Below, in pieces: positions 23,670 through 33,884 of a DNA stretch of 64,000 nucleotides. How positions within the stretch are numbered: the first letter of the stretch is position 1; the number at the start of each line of letters is the position of its first letter. Position numbers and translations under genes: made by a program. Below the pieces are notes generated by a model that made no database searches, was not told where the DNA came from, and was given only the letters and a program-made list of their open reading frames with translations. Source of the DNA: Rhinopithecus roxellana (taxonomy: Eukaryota > Chordata > Mammalia > Primates > Cercopithecidae); contig NC_044556.1 in NCBI RefSeq assembly GCF_007565055.1, forward strand, positions 137,801,808-137,865,807. Reading direction: 5' to 3'.

Positions 23670-24200
23670 TTTATTGACTATACCAGAGATGCCACTAAAG
23701 GAATAGCTGAACAATTAGGGCCCACTAGTCAAATGGCCTGGGAAAATAGAATGGCATCAGACATGATCATAGCAGAGAAAGGTGGAGTTTGTGTCATGAT
23801 CAGATCCCAGTGTTGTACTTTCATCACTAACAACACAGTCCCTGATGGGACAATTACAAAGTCTTTGCAGGGCCTTACCTCTCTATCAGATGAACTGGCT
23901 AAAAACTCTGTAATAGATGACCCTTTTAGAAGCCTCATGGAAAAGTGGTTCAGTGGGTGGAAAAAGCTAATGACTTCAATAGTCACCTCCCTGGCAGTTG
24001 TTATAAGTGTATTAATTCTTGTTGGATGTTGCCTCATACCCTGTGCTCGAGGGTTAATACAAAGACTTATTGAAACAACTCTCACCAAAACCTTCCTCAA
24101 TTCTCCCCTGCCTTATTCAGATAAGCTCTTTCTTTTAGAAGATCAGGCAGAACAACAAAGTCAAGACATGTTAAAAAGGTTTGAAGATAAAAAACTATAA
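23670..24200 (+). pseudogene. env transmembrane-subunit (TM) fragment, open for 177 codons
   Basis: The frame is open from 23670 to the stop at 24198-24200; the first Met is at 23733 (155 residues counted from there). In that numbering residues 20-28 form the CX6CC motif used by gammaretrovirus-type TM to bond with SU, just after the region called the immunosuppressive domain. An Asn-Asn-Thr glycosylation site lies at 33-35, a hydrophobic membrane anchor at about 80-103, and a 50-residue cytoplasmic tail ends before the purine tract. The fusion peptide and SU are lost upstream, so no functional envelope can result. It is the longest surviving ERV reading frame in the window. Confidence 0.85.
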
Positions 24201-24205
24201 ATATC

Positions 24206-24219
24206 AAAAGGGAGAAAAT
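24206..24219 (+). promoter_or_regulatory. ERV polypurine tract
   Basis: AAAAGGGAGAAAAT lies directly before the 3' LTR. This is the position of the plus-strand DNA primer in retroviral reverse transcription. Confidence 0.8.
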
Positions 24220-24717
24220 TGTTAGATGCAGTTAGGTTTCCTCTTCAAACAGCTTATCCAGTTTCCTCATTCTCTATCCTATAATTCCAAATACCCCTTT
24301 GTCTTTGCTGTGCCCTAACTTGTCTGAATAAACCTAGGCATGCCTGAACTTGCTACAACCCCAGCCCACATTCCTTTCCTTATTACGGAATAGGTTACCT
24401 TCCTAGTCCCCCATAAATGACCCCCTTTCTCTCTCTTCTCACCTCCCTTATGTGCCTACCTTATCTAACAAAGTTTAAATGTTAAGCCAATCAGGACTAG
24501 TTTAGACTGTGCGTTCCAACCCTAGCCAATAGCGGAAAGACACAGAAGCAAAAACTGTGTTAGAGATAATAAAATCCCCTGCTTTCTTTGTTCTGTGTGC
24601 TCTTGCCATTGCTGCATACGTGAGATGCATCCTTCTGCAGAGGTAAATTTGCCTTGCAGAGATGTTGTCTGTGTAAGTGCTCATTTTCTTTGCGACTCCA
24701 AACTCTTATTCCCAACA
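24220..24717 (+). repeat. 3' LTR of the class I ERV
   Basis: It starts TGTTAGATGCAGTTAGG and ends CTTATTCCCAACA. It has AATAAA at 24568-24573 and a CCAAT motif upstream, and matches the 5' LTR along its length with a few short indels. Confidence 0.9.
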
Positions 24718-24722
24718 ATGAG

Positions 24723-24920
24723 CCTGGAGTCTGTGACTGTAGTCCCAATTGCTCTGGAGGCTAGGGCCAGAGGATCACTTGAGCCCAGGAGCTGGAAGCT
24801 GCAGTGAGCTGTGATTGCTCCACTGTACTCCAGCCTGGGTGACACCCCAAGACCTTATCCAACAGTAAGTGAATGAATGGATGAATCAATCAATCAATCA
24901 TTTTTTAAAAATTAGAAATA
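24723..24920 (+). mobile_element. 5'-truncated Alu (right arm) split by the ERV
   Basis: CCTGGAGTCTGTGACTGTAG onward is an Alu right arm, ending in a GAATGAATCAATCAATC-type tail. Its target duplication AAAGGGAT lies at 24921-24928 and, on the other side of the ERV, at 18403-18410. The CAG at 18411-18413 is its detached first three bases. The ERV therefore inserted into this Alu. Confidence 0.75.
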
Positions 24921-24928
24921 AAAGGGAT

Positions 24929-25150
24929 GTCTCTCAAGTCCTTGAGAAAGACATTCCTGGATTGTAACACTGGCAGGAGACTTTCTAAACAATTTACATC
25001 TCCAAGGGAAAGAATTTATAAGTGTTCTAAAGTTAATGCTCTAGGAAATAGGGAAGCCAGTGGCCTAGAGTCAGAAAGAGGCCTCTTTAAAGATTAGTTG
25101 ATCTGATTGGAATATTAAGGCTATCTTGGTTCCTGGTTAAGTAGCTATTC
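24929..25150 (-). mobile_element. ERV-type LTR, right piece of the split element (copy 2)
   Basis: Continues the minus-strand LTR of 18047-18410. CTTGAGAAAGACATTCCTGG and ATTGTAAC...AATTTACAT correspond, reversed, to 12760-12830 of the other copy. The outer limit is approximate. Confidence 0.65.
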
Positions 25151-25969
25151 ACTGTCTCTGCCCTACTTCCCAACTTAACTCACATTTTAGGGTCTGTTTC
25201 TTATAAAAATACAATAGGTCAAATTTAGTTTTAGAATTTTTTTTTTTTCAATTAAGATAACTCAATCCAAATTGGTTTAGTAATGAATTATTTGGTGGAT
25301 TTAAAGACTTGGACAGTGAAAACTTCCAAAGAGAGGCTAATTTTCAGGCTTAGTGTATCTGGTGTCTTTGTATTTGCTCCATTCTCTGCCTGATTTCCCC
25401 CATATTAGGAAGAGTGTTCTAAAAGCAACAAGCTTATGTGTTCATTCAGACAGAGAAGAGGGTATAGTGGGTGGGAGCTTTTTAAAATTTCAAGTAAACA
25501 TTTTAAGCTTGTATAAATTGATTGGACCACCCTTGAATTAGAATATGGCACCCGTGCTCACCATATACTTGTTAATTTCTGACCCAGTAACTGCAGTAAT
25601 GAAGACACAATTTTCATGAAGCTAAGGGACTCTCTGGAGTGAAGGGTAAACTTAATCCATGTAAACCTCTTGGTTGTTACAAAATGGGGAAGAGGAGAAT
25701 GAATTCTTGAGGTACACATGGGGCAGGAAAAAAAGATGAGGATATGGTATCTTCTACTGCTACTAGGATATAATTGTCAAGTATTCTTGTTAAGCCTTGA
25801 CCAGTGCTACAGTACTACAATCCACTAATAAACAGGATTTTGCCACATGATAACATATGACCACCTTAAATGCAGTTTTACTCAAACGGAAATTATTCTC
25901 TCTTACTCATTCCTCTTTCTAACTGCTCCACTTTGCTGTAGGTTCAATCTGGGGTATACTTTAAATCTA
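25151..25969. other. Unique sequence
   Basis: No gene or repeat is recognised. Confidence 0.5.
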
Positions 25970-26165
25970 AAATCTATCAATTACTACTTGTGTGATTGAG
26001 AGTAAGTTGCTAAACTCACATTCTCTTGTTCCTTTTATAAAATAGAAATTAAAATATCTCTTTGGCACAGTGTCATGAGAATGAAAAGAATCAACATTTC
26101 AATGTGCCTAATCCTCTGCCTGGCTAATAGAAGAAATTTATTTAAAGTCACTTACTTTCCTTTCC
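25970..26165 (+). mobile_element. MIR relic
   Basis: ACTACTTGTGTGATTGAGAG, ATAAAATAGAAATTAAAATA and CTGCCTGGCTAATAG follow the MIR order of core, TAAAATGG region and 3' part. Confidence 0.6.
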
Positions 26166-26394
26166 TTCCCCTTGGTTATGTCAACCATAACATGTTAATC
26201 CCATGTGTCTGGATTTTCAGATACTTCCGCATCTCAATTAACATATTCACTTAGCTAATTCAACAGAATTTCTTGCCTGACCCTCAGTGTATGCCATGTG
26301 CTTTCTTAAGCCTTTGTTCAGTCTGCCTTCAGTACATGGGAAGCCCTCTGTCCATCTCCATCCCACATTTCTGGCCTTGATTTAATCTTGTAAA

Positions 26395-26470
26395 AAGAAA
26401 AAAATAAGAACACCTATTTCATGGGTTGTTGTCAAAATTAAAGGAGACTCTCTAGAACTTAGCTACTAAT
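26395..26470 (+). mobile_element. Small MIR fragment
   Basis: ATAAGAACACCTATTTCATG followed by GGTTGTTGTCAAAATTAAA matches the 3' part of MIR. Confidence 0.45.
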
Positions 26471-26489
26471 ATATGGAAAGTGCTGTAAT

Positions 26490-26857
26490 TATCATTACTG
26501 TACCAGATATTTTATACCATGAGCCCTAGTGAGACAAGTCAGATGGGAGAGGGATCCTTGGAAAAACTGAAAACGGCCAGCGCACTTGGGTGGAGCCTCA
26601 GGAAGTTTGTGACCTTTGCAGCAAGAAGGAGCCTGGCTTCTCCTCTTCCTGGGTGTAACCAGGGATTCAAAAAGCCAGGTGGGAAGCCCTCTAGTAGGGA
26701 CTCTGGACGTGTCCCTGTTTTCCCCCTTTTCTTCTCTTTTCACCCACTAAAACCCTGTTTTACTAACCGTTCAAATTGTTTGGCAGCCTGAATTTTCATG
26801 GCCATGGGACAAAGAACCCCATCTTTAGCTGAACTATGGAAAAGTTCTGCAACATTT
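26490..26857 (+). mobile_element. Truncated ERV LTR, possibly class II
   Basis: The stretch to about 26857 has an LTR 3'-half look: CACCCACTAAAACCCTG in the poly(A) region, then ...GACAAAGAACCCCATC and TTCTGCAACA. It is followed at about 26859-26880 by a sequence resembling a lysine-tRNA primer-binding site. The 5' end of the LTR is not clear. Confidence 0.45.
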
Positions 26858-29345
26858 TCGATGCACAGCTTGGGGGCTCAAGTGGAGAAGCGATGAGTGA
26901 AATGGGGACTCAAAACTTCTCACTGTTGCTTCTAAGCCTTTTATCTTTGGATTTCAGAGGGTGGAGGAAACCATGCTCCCACGCTCATAGCTTGCGGGTG
27001 TTTCCATGACCTTTTCCTTTTTTTTCAGGACGGATCACCAGCTCCCTGCCACTCTCCCCTCCTTGCCAGGGCTGGGACACATGGCTCAGGTCGCAGCGGA
27101 AGGCTGGCAGCCTTTTTCCACCATGTGCCCACGCAGTCTCCTCCTCCTGGAGTCAGGGAGCCCAGCTCCAACCCACAGCAATTAAACTTCTCTCCCTGGT
27201 GAAGGAAACACTTGCATAAGAATAAGAGGTTCTTCCCCAGGCATTTTAAAACCTTTTTTTCTTTCCTCTTCTCCACAATATCAGCAGTTAAGTTTAAGCA
27301 AGTTTTTTTCTTTCTAGAAGACATTTTACTAGGCGAGGAATGATACGAATCTCTGTGTATATTCTCTGTAAAGCTTTAATTGTGAAAAATGACTTGTAGG
27401 GCTAGTCTTGGGCTGTGGCCAATCTGCTATGCTTCCTGTGTCTGTATGGTTTGTGCTGTAAGCCTCCATCTTGTTTTACACATCCCGGGGCATGGCCCAT
27501 AACTGCTTGGCAGGACTTTGTTTAGCAATCCTGCCTTAGGGGATGAGCCCTCTCTGGCCAATATCTGCATGTTTTTCTACTCCTGTCTCTTAACGGGCCC
27601 CACCCAGCGACTGGATTTTGTTCTGCCTGTCTGTGTGTGTACTGTGTGTGATATCTGTAAAAAGAGCTCTAATTAATTTGGCCTAAAGAAAGACAAGCAC
27701 TTGAATCAAGTATTTTTTTAAGAGAAGTTAAAAGCTGTGGTACCTTTCAATTCACATGACTTTAATCTTTGAGAAATAAAAACAGCCCTAAAGACTATTG
27801 GTAAAATGCAGGGGAGATGCAAGGTTTTCTATCTAAGTGTTTTGAGGTTAAAAACTGCTTTTTGGGTTTTGAGAATTATTTGACTTGAAGATTTCACAAC
27901 TGGTAAGGCCTGGGGACATATGAAACTAACCTCGCTCTTAATTATGCTGGGAGTCAAACCTTGGCTCCACCTAGCACACAATTAAACAACTTACCAAGTC
28001 TTTACCTTAAAAGTTAAAAATTGCAAGGAGTTACTATTCCAACATGTAATTGCGACTACAGGAAATAGATTTACATGCAAGGTGTGTAAAAACAGTAAAT
28101 TTTTTTTTTTGTAAAATATTATAAGAAGGTATGGAAATGTATACTTTTGCCTAGGGTTAAAGGATTGTTTAAATTAGGAAAAAGCTGAAGTTTCAAACAA
28201 GTGGTGAAATTAATCTTGCAGAAGAGGTTGAACATATTAACTAAATTCAACAGGGTTATAAGGTTATAAAAGGTTTTTGCTTCTTTGAAATTTCTGAGTC
28301 ATCCTTTTGGCAAAATAAATAACTTAATGGCAATTTGGAACACTATTTCATAATATCAAGTGTTTTGATATTTGATATCTCGAACATGTTTGACAGCCTT
28401 CCCAAAATCAACCTTCAGTTTCAAAACTGTCTTCCCTGGCACCTGGCTTTTGGAATACTTCAGAGGGCCCCTGAAGTGTCCATAAAAGAGAGGTAAACAG
28501 GGTTATTTGACATGTTTAGATACATGGATTGCCAAAATGATGTTCAATCTTCTTTAGGTTATATCTTGGTAAATAATGCTAATATATGTTCCAAAATTGT
28601 ATGAGCTTTCTAAAATTCTAATGTCTAAGTATATGCTGCCAATCATAATTAAAGTCGTTATGTTAAGTTATTATAAACCATGGAGGTAACCAAACTTCTT
28701 TTCCATCGTGTTTCTAACGGTAACTACCTTGGACATTTTTCTATTCACAGAAAGTTGTCTTGTTTTAATCCTTTTCAAAAGATGGTTATAATAAGCTATA
28801 TGACTTTAACAGGCACTCCCAAATGTAGGCCTCTGGTAACTTTGGAGACTGTAACACTGGAATGAAAAAAAATGTACAGGACTCATAAAGAGCTGAAATG
28901 CTCAAGAATATCAAGCAAAACAAGAGTTAACTAAATGGACAGAAGTCAGAAAGCTGAAGCAAACTTTTTGACTTTTGCTTGGAATATTGCTGATCCTTGC
29001 TTTGTTTTTCAGAGTCAAAGAAACTTATTTTGAACTGTTTACAGGAACGATAAAGTAAAAGTGTTTTAAGCATCTTTGCTTTTTGAATTACTTTATTATC
29101 AACTTATCTGCAAAATTCTCTGAGAATATTTTAACATTATAGGGAAGCACTGTAAAACCTTGATAAATTACCCTTAAATATTTACCTAAATTAGATGGGA
29201 GCAGATAAGAAATATATCTTCCATCAACTTTAAGATATAACCAAACAAATGAACATACCCAGAATAAAAAAAAAAAAAATTCTAGAAATCATTTCACCTG
29301 GTTTATGGGAGTAAGGAAATTCAATAAAATCACATTATTCTTGTT
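26858..29345 (+). mobile_element. Possible ERV-derived non-coding flank
   Basis: The primer-site-like CGATGCACAGCTTGGGG (11 of 17 matches to the lysine site by hand) is followed by leader-like sequence to about 27320. The next 2 kb is AT-rich, without coding relics, genes or other elements I can name. No second LTR is found, so how much of this belongs to the ERV is unknown. Confidence 0.3.
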
Positions 29346-29351
29346 AGAAAT

Positions 29352-29740
29352 TGTCTTAGTCTATTTTGTGTTGCTTATAACAGGATAACACAGACTGGGT
29401 AGCTGATAATGAACAGAAATGTATTTGGCTCATGGTTCTGGCAGCTAGGAAGTCCAAGAGCATGTCACTGGCATCTGCTGAGGGACCTTGTGCAGTGTCA
29501 TCCCATGGCGGAAAGTGGAAAGGCAAGAGAGTACAGGAGAGAGAGAGAGAGGGGGGCCTAAACTCACTTTTGTAGCAACCTGCTCTCATGATAATTAACT
29601 CACTGCTGCAATAACAGTATTAATCCATTCACGAAAGTGGAGCCCTCATGGCCTGATCACTTCTTAGTTCCATCTCCTAATACCTTCCCAATGGCAATTA
29701 AATTTCAACATGAGTTTTGGAGGGGACATTGGAACCATAG
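29352..29740 (-). mobile_element. MaLR LTR (MLT1/MST type)
   Basis: Plus-strand TGTCTTAGTCTATTTTGTG to GGGGACATTGGAACCATAG is a reversed MaLR LTR. TAGAAAT at 29345-29351 and 29741-29747 supplies the target duplication. It is solo. Confidence 0.85.
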
Positions 29741-29747
29741 TAGAAAT

Positions 29748-30317
29748 AAGCACTTACTGCTCAGTAAGTTGATAGTCACAGAGGACCACTTCCCATAATA
29801 GTGGCCCTCTTTCTCATTCTGTTTTGAACAATTTGAAAAATAAAAAACAATAGAAAGAAAATCAATATATTATTGTTAGTACTCCAGATCGGAGGACATA
29901 ATTTAAAACAATATTAGCTAATTGGTTGAGCCCCTTATTATATCTCAATATTAGTCATATTTAACTAACTTCTTGCTGAAACTAAGTAGTACTTAACTCT
30001 GAAGGAGGACCAGGTTCTTGATGAAGGAGAAAACCAGCCCCCAAATTAGCAAAGCCAAATCTTTATTCCTCTGATACCACCGGCATCTCTGAAGAACAGA
30101 TGCCACAGAAGAGATACACTTCCCAAGAGGAGCAGAGATCTCTGAGGTCATACCTGCTTCTAAGAAAAAGACAGAAGTGGCTCTCTACATTCATTTACAC
30201 ATATATTGTTATTAAGACAACTCCCCACCTAGATACATTTCTCTACCTTTCCTATGGCAAAGAAAGTTGTGGGGCTAAGAGAGGGTGGAGCATGTTTATG
30301 GAAAATGTCCATTTATT
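29748..30317. other. Unique sequence
   Basis: No gene or named repeat is seen. Confidence 0.5.
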
Positions 30318-30327
30318 AAAAACTCAC

Positions 30328-30630
30328 GGCCGGGCTCGATGGCTCAAGTCTGTAATCCCAGAACTTTGGGAGGCTGAGACGGGCGGATCACAAGGTCAGG
30401 AGATCAAGACCATCCTGGCTAACACGGTGAAACCCCGTCTCTACTAAAAAAACACAAAAAACTAGCCGGGCGAGGTGGCGAGCGCCTGTAGTCCCAGCTA
30501 CTTGGGAGGCTGAGGCAGGAGAATGGCGTGAACCCGGCAGGCGGAGCTTGCAGTGAGCTGAGATCCGGCCACTGCACTCCAGGCTGGGCGACAGAGCGAG
30601 ACTCCGTCTCAAAAAACAAAAAAAAAAAAA
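30328..30630 (+). mobile_element. AluY with Old World monkey-type diagnostic bases
   Basis: A nearly intact young Alu is flanked by the perfect 10-bp duplication AAAAACTCAC (30318-30327 and 30631-30640). It has GGCTCAAG, GAGACGGGCGG, ACTAGCCGGGCGAGGTGGCG and GATCCGGCCACTG. From memory these variants mark AluY lineages of Old World monkeys rather than human AluY. It is the best lineage marker in the window. Confidence 0.95.
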
Positions 30631-30640
30631 AAAAACTCAC

Positions 30641-30987
30641 CCAGAGGAGTAGGGCAATAATGTTCTCCGCTACCAAAACTCTATCCATGGAGATGGCTAA
30701 ATATTTTTTTTTTCCAAAAGGATACACATGTGAGATGTAATTCTCAGATGTCACTAACATATACACGCACATAAACAGTTTTATTCTTAATAAAGATCTT
30801 CTTATTTGCTTTAACTTAAAAGGGACATTGCCACAGATTATCTGAATTGTTATTTTCTTTATTTTAAATTTTATTATTCATGTTGATTTTTAATTGATTA
30901 CATCAATTTCCATTGTTTATTTTTATAGTTTCTATTTATTATAATTTTATTCATTGTTTCCATTAGTTCTAGTGATATAAAATTTCC
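30641..30987. other. Unique, very AT-rich sequence
   Basis: No gene is seen. 30840-30970 is a TTTATT-rich stretch. Confidence 0.5.
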
Positions 30988-31122
30988 TTTAAAAAAAAAA
31001 TAGATGATGTCTCACTATGTTATTCAGGCTGGTTTCCAATTCCTGGGCTGAAGCAGTCCTCCTGCCTCGGCTTCCCAAAGTGCTGGGATTATAGATGTGA
31101 GCCACAAGGTCCAGCCCCTTTC
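30988..31122 (-). mobile_element. Alu left-arm monomer (FLAM-like, antisense)
   Basis: A run of A follows CCTTT; then ATGATGTCTCACTATGTTAT to GAGCCACAAGGTCCAGCCCC is a single antisense left arm. It may be a free left monomer, the ancestral form of Alu. Confidence 0.8.
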
Positions 31123-31479
31123 TTTAAAATTAAAGAACCAGTTAATTTATGGATTTTATTATATTAATTCTGTTACAGGCTGTATATAGGCACAGAAAAA
31201 TCGTGAAGTCTGGACTTGGAAAACTAAAACATTGAAAATTTTGGTCTAAAGGAAAACAGTGATCTATACTTCAAAGTGGTGTCATACTATCCCCCTATAA
31301 ATATCAACTAAGAGAGTCAAAGCCAAGTACGTGGTAGCTGTAACTATGATCACTGTTCAATGAAAGCACTTTTTGCTAGTGAGTACACAAAAGCTGAACA
31401 AGCAGGCACAGATTTTGAAGGTATTGAATACGTAGTACAGCCACCTCTGCTCTCAGATTCTTCGTTTTGTTCTCCAATT

Positions 31480-31830
31480 TGCTGTGAAAGTGCTTTAAAA
31501 TTGATGAGCCTTCTTGGGAAAGGTCCACTGTCAGGTTGTGGCAGATGTTACAGCAGCTGCTCCCAATGTTTTAAAGTGCCTTTGATGTGATCCAGCCAAT
31601 GCGATGGAAAGCAGCCTTCAAAGTGGAAAGAGTAGCAGCTGTGGCTGCAGCAGACCTTCCATTGATGGAGCCTGTTGAGGAGTCTAAATGGCTCCAAAAG
31701 ATCATGAAGCTGGGCTGATGGACATTCAATCACCATACCCACTCCATTCTTGTGCCAAATAGGGAGAATAGAGAGAGAAGCAGTTGTGCCAGCTGCTACT
31801 ATTGGGGTTATGATGATTTCATTCTGTAAT
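31480..31830 (-). pseudogene. Decayed coding-like segment, identity unknown
   Basis: On the minus strand a 64-codon frame (31548-31742) abuts, by a frame shift, another open stretch reading toward 31360. Codon composition looks more protein-like than the surroundings, but the plus strand is also open for 76 codons at 31360-31590. I do not recognise the product. It could be an old processed pseudogene, a transposase relic, or chance. Confidence 0.25.
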
Positions 31831-31904
31831 GAATATTCTTAGTATTTTCTCTCTCCAAAATCTCGTCAGCTTATTGTACCAGCTCCCCCATAGGCAAAAT
31901 TCTT

Positions 31905-32060
31905 AAATCAATATTCATTCACTTGACTAATATTTATTGAGCTTCTGACGTGGCAGGCACCATAAGGCCCCAGGGATTCAATAATATATGAGAGAACATT
32001 TTTCCTTTCAAGAGTTTAAAACTAATAAGGAAAATAATATATAAGTAAAAAGGCCACGTG
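31905..32060 (+). mobile_element. Ancient mammalian interspersed repeat fragment
   Basis: TTCACTTGACTAATATTTATTGAGC, GGCAGGCACCATAAGG and AGAGTTTAAAACTAATAAGG fit the old repeat whose intact form begins with a TTCAACAAATATTTATTGAG motif. The same type recurs at 35715 and 59540. Confidence 0.5.
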
Positions 32061-32881
32061 CCATAGGGTTATGATATTGGCAGACAGTGGTAGTTCCTAA
32101 GAGAGATTGTGAATATAGATGACATATAGAAGGAATACCAAAAAGCTATATAAAGATATCTGCTAAGAACAATTAGACTGTAATCTAAAAACAATGGGAA
32201 ACAACTAAAGCCTTAACACATAGGAGGGAAATATTTTTTGTTCTGAAAAAAAGAAAAAGACATTGATTGGAAGCAGACCACCCCACCCACCCGAGAGATA
32301 ACTCTTCCCTATATGTGCAGTGTTAACATATACTTTATTTAAAACGTGTTTTAAAAGCTGATCCTAAGCACAAGGAGGTTTAAGCAGCACTGAGACCAGC
32401 AGGGCCCCTGATGAAGATAACGGTAAGAAAATAATAATTCTGCTCACAGCTGGCAGCTTGGAGCTCTGCAGCTCCCAGTAGCTAGTGGTCATCATGCTGA
32501 AACAGATGGCCTCACTTGGCCCAACTAGCCACTCAGGGATATCCTTTGATTTCATCCTTAATCTGTAGTGTGTCAGTGATTGAGAAGAAAGATCACAGCT
32601 TACTGCTGTTGTTATGAGATAGGATGTAATAGTGACATCATTCTAGCCTTAAGACCCAGCTCAAATCTGGAAAAGACTGAATGTCAATGATGTCATCCTC
32701 CATCCCTAGTTCTACTCACTCATCCCTTCTCCTACTCACCTCTTCCTCACAAATTTTCCTACAACAATCATCTAGAGTCAGGGCCTGTTTCATGTTCTTA
32801 TGAGCCACACAGTCCCACAGGGATCCATGCCTGGAAGTATGTCCCATGCTTGGGGTTTGACGCTACCTTGGAATTGATAAC
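32061..32881. other. Unique sequence
   Basis: No gene or named repeat is recognised. Confidence 0.45.
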
Positions 32882-32892
32882 AACTTTATCTT

Positions 32893-33182
32893 TTTTTTTT
32901 TAGACAGAGTCTTGTTCTGTCACCCAGGCAGTGGTGCGATCTTGACTCACCGTCACCTCCGCCTCCTGGGTTCAGGCCATTCTTCTGCCTCAGCTTCCCG
33001 AGTAGCTGGGACTACAGGCACCCACCACTACGACTGGCCAATTTTTTTTTTTTTTTGTATTTTTAGTAGAGATGGGGTTTCACTATGTTAGCCAGGATGG
33101 TCTTGATCTCCTGACCTTGTTATCCACCCTCCTCGACCTCCCAAAATGCTGGGATTACAGGCATGAGCCATCGCACCTGGCC
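32893..33182 (-). mobile_element. Alu (antisense, AluY-like)
   Basis: An antisense Alu with TGGTCTTGATCTCCTGACC is flanked by the target duplication AACTTTATCTT at 32882-32892 and 33186-33196. The middle A-rich linker is expanded to 14 Ts. Confidence 0.93.
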
Positions 33183-33196
33183 TATAACTTTATCTT

Positions 33197-33793
33197 CGAA
33201 TTTTTGTTTTGTAAGTGAGGTCAGATGAGGCAACCGAGCATGCACTGGTGGCTTACAGCTTCAGCTTAAGTATGGCTGTCCCCTACACGTTGCTGTGCCC
33301 ACTTCCTTGACCCTGTCCAGTGACCCTAGTCACCAAGCATCCTCTTTAGAGTCCTGGGCCCGAGTGCAGGGAGGGTCAAGGTCAGGCATGCGCACTACAA
33401 GCACCAAGTCGCTGGGCCAAACTCTTGACAATTGGAAGGATCTGCTCAAGGCCTGTGAGTATTTCTGTGCCTAAAGGCATAAAGAATTAAACAATATACC
33501 ATAACAAGTCAAGAGAGACATCACAGAGAATAAGGAAAAAAGCCTTTTCTGCTTCTCGAACACGGGGCTTGGCATCTTTATTTTGCTCTGCTACCCACAA
33601 ATTATGTAAATGAGATGGCCCTACTGAGAGGGAAGCAGCAAGTAGTCTTCTGGAATGGGCCAGAACATCTTAAGTTTGACAGAATCCCTGCCTTTCTCCA
33701 TTGTTCCTGCACACTGAGATGGGAATGTTAGCTTGATTGCTTTTATTCTTTTTGCTTTGCCTCACATTTTGAAATTTTATTGTTTGATTTTAG
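33197..33793. other. Unique sequence with a donor-like site
   Basis: No repeat is seen. GGCCTGTGAGTATT near 33451 has a GTGAGT donor core, but no matching acceptor upstream is convincing. Confidence 0.4.
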
Positions 33794-33878
33794 GAGCTTT
33801 TGTTTACAGTACAGGCCTGCCAAGAATACTTTCTGGAAGAGCTACAGTTTGAGGGAAATGATGAATACCAACTGAAAG
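33794..33878 (+). other. Exon-like segment (acceptor, open frame, donor)
   Basis: A pyrimidine-rich stretch ending TTTGATTTTAG (33783-33793) is followed by 85 bp open in one frame for 28 codons, rich in Glu, Gln and aromatic residues, and then AAAG|GTAGGA. The arrangement is acceptor, open exon-sized sequence, donor. No flanking exons are identified, the donor is moderate and the product is not recognised. It could be an unannotated exon, a lncRNA exon, or chance. Confidence 0.25.
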
Positions 33879-33884
33879 GTAGGA

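Larger units (their letters stand above)
18414..24717 (+). mobile_element. Class I endogenous retrovirus with paired LTRs, decayed
   Basis: Two direct LTRs of about 495 bp (18414-18906 and 24220-24717) begin TGTTAGAT and end CCCAACA, flanked by a near 5-bp duplication (ATCAG, 18409-18413; ATGAG, 24718-24722). Between them lie a leader, a gag start, an integrase relic, env relics and a purine tract. Most of gag-pol is missing. An LTR12-like piece and an AluY sit inside. Gammaretrovirus-like affinity follows from the TM protein's CX6CC motif. The family is not assigned. The LTRs differ at roughly 13% of sites by hand count, suggesting an insertion tens of millions of years old. Confidence 0.85.

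Noticed and set aside
18414..24717. Assignment of the ERV to a named family such as HERV-H, HERV-W or HERV-9
   Set aside because: The LTR start and end do not match the LTR7, LTR17 or LTR12 ends I know, and the primer site is unclear. Only class I affinity is supported.
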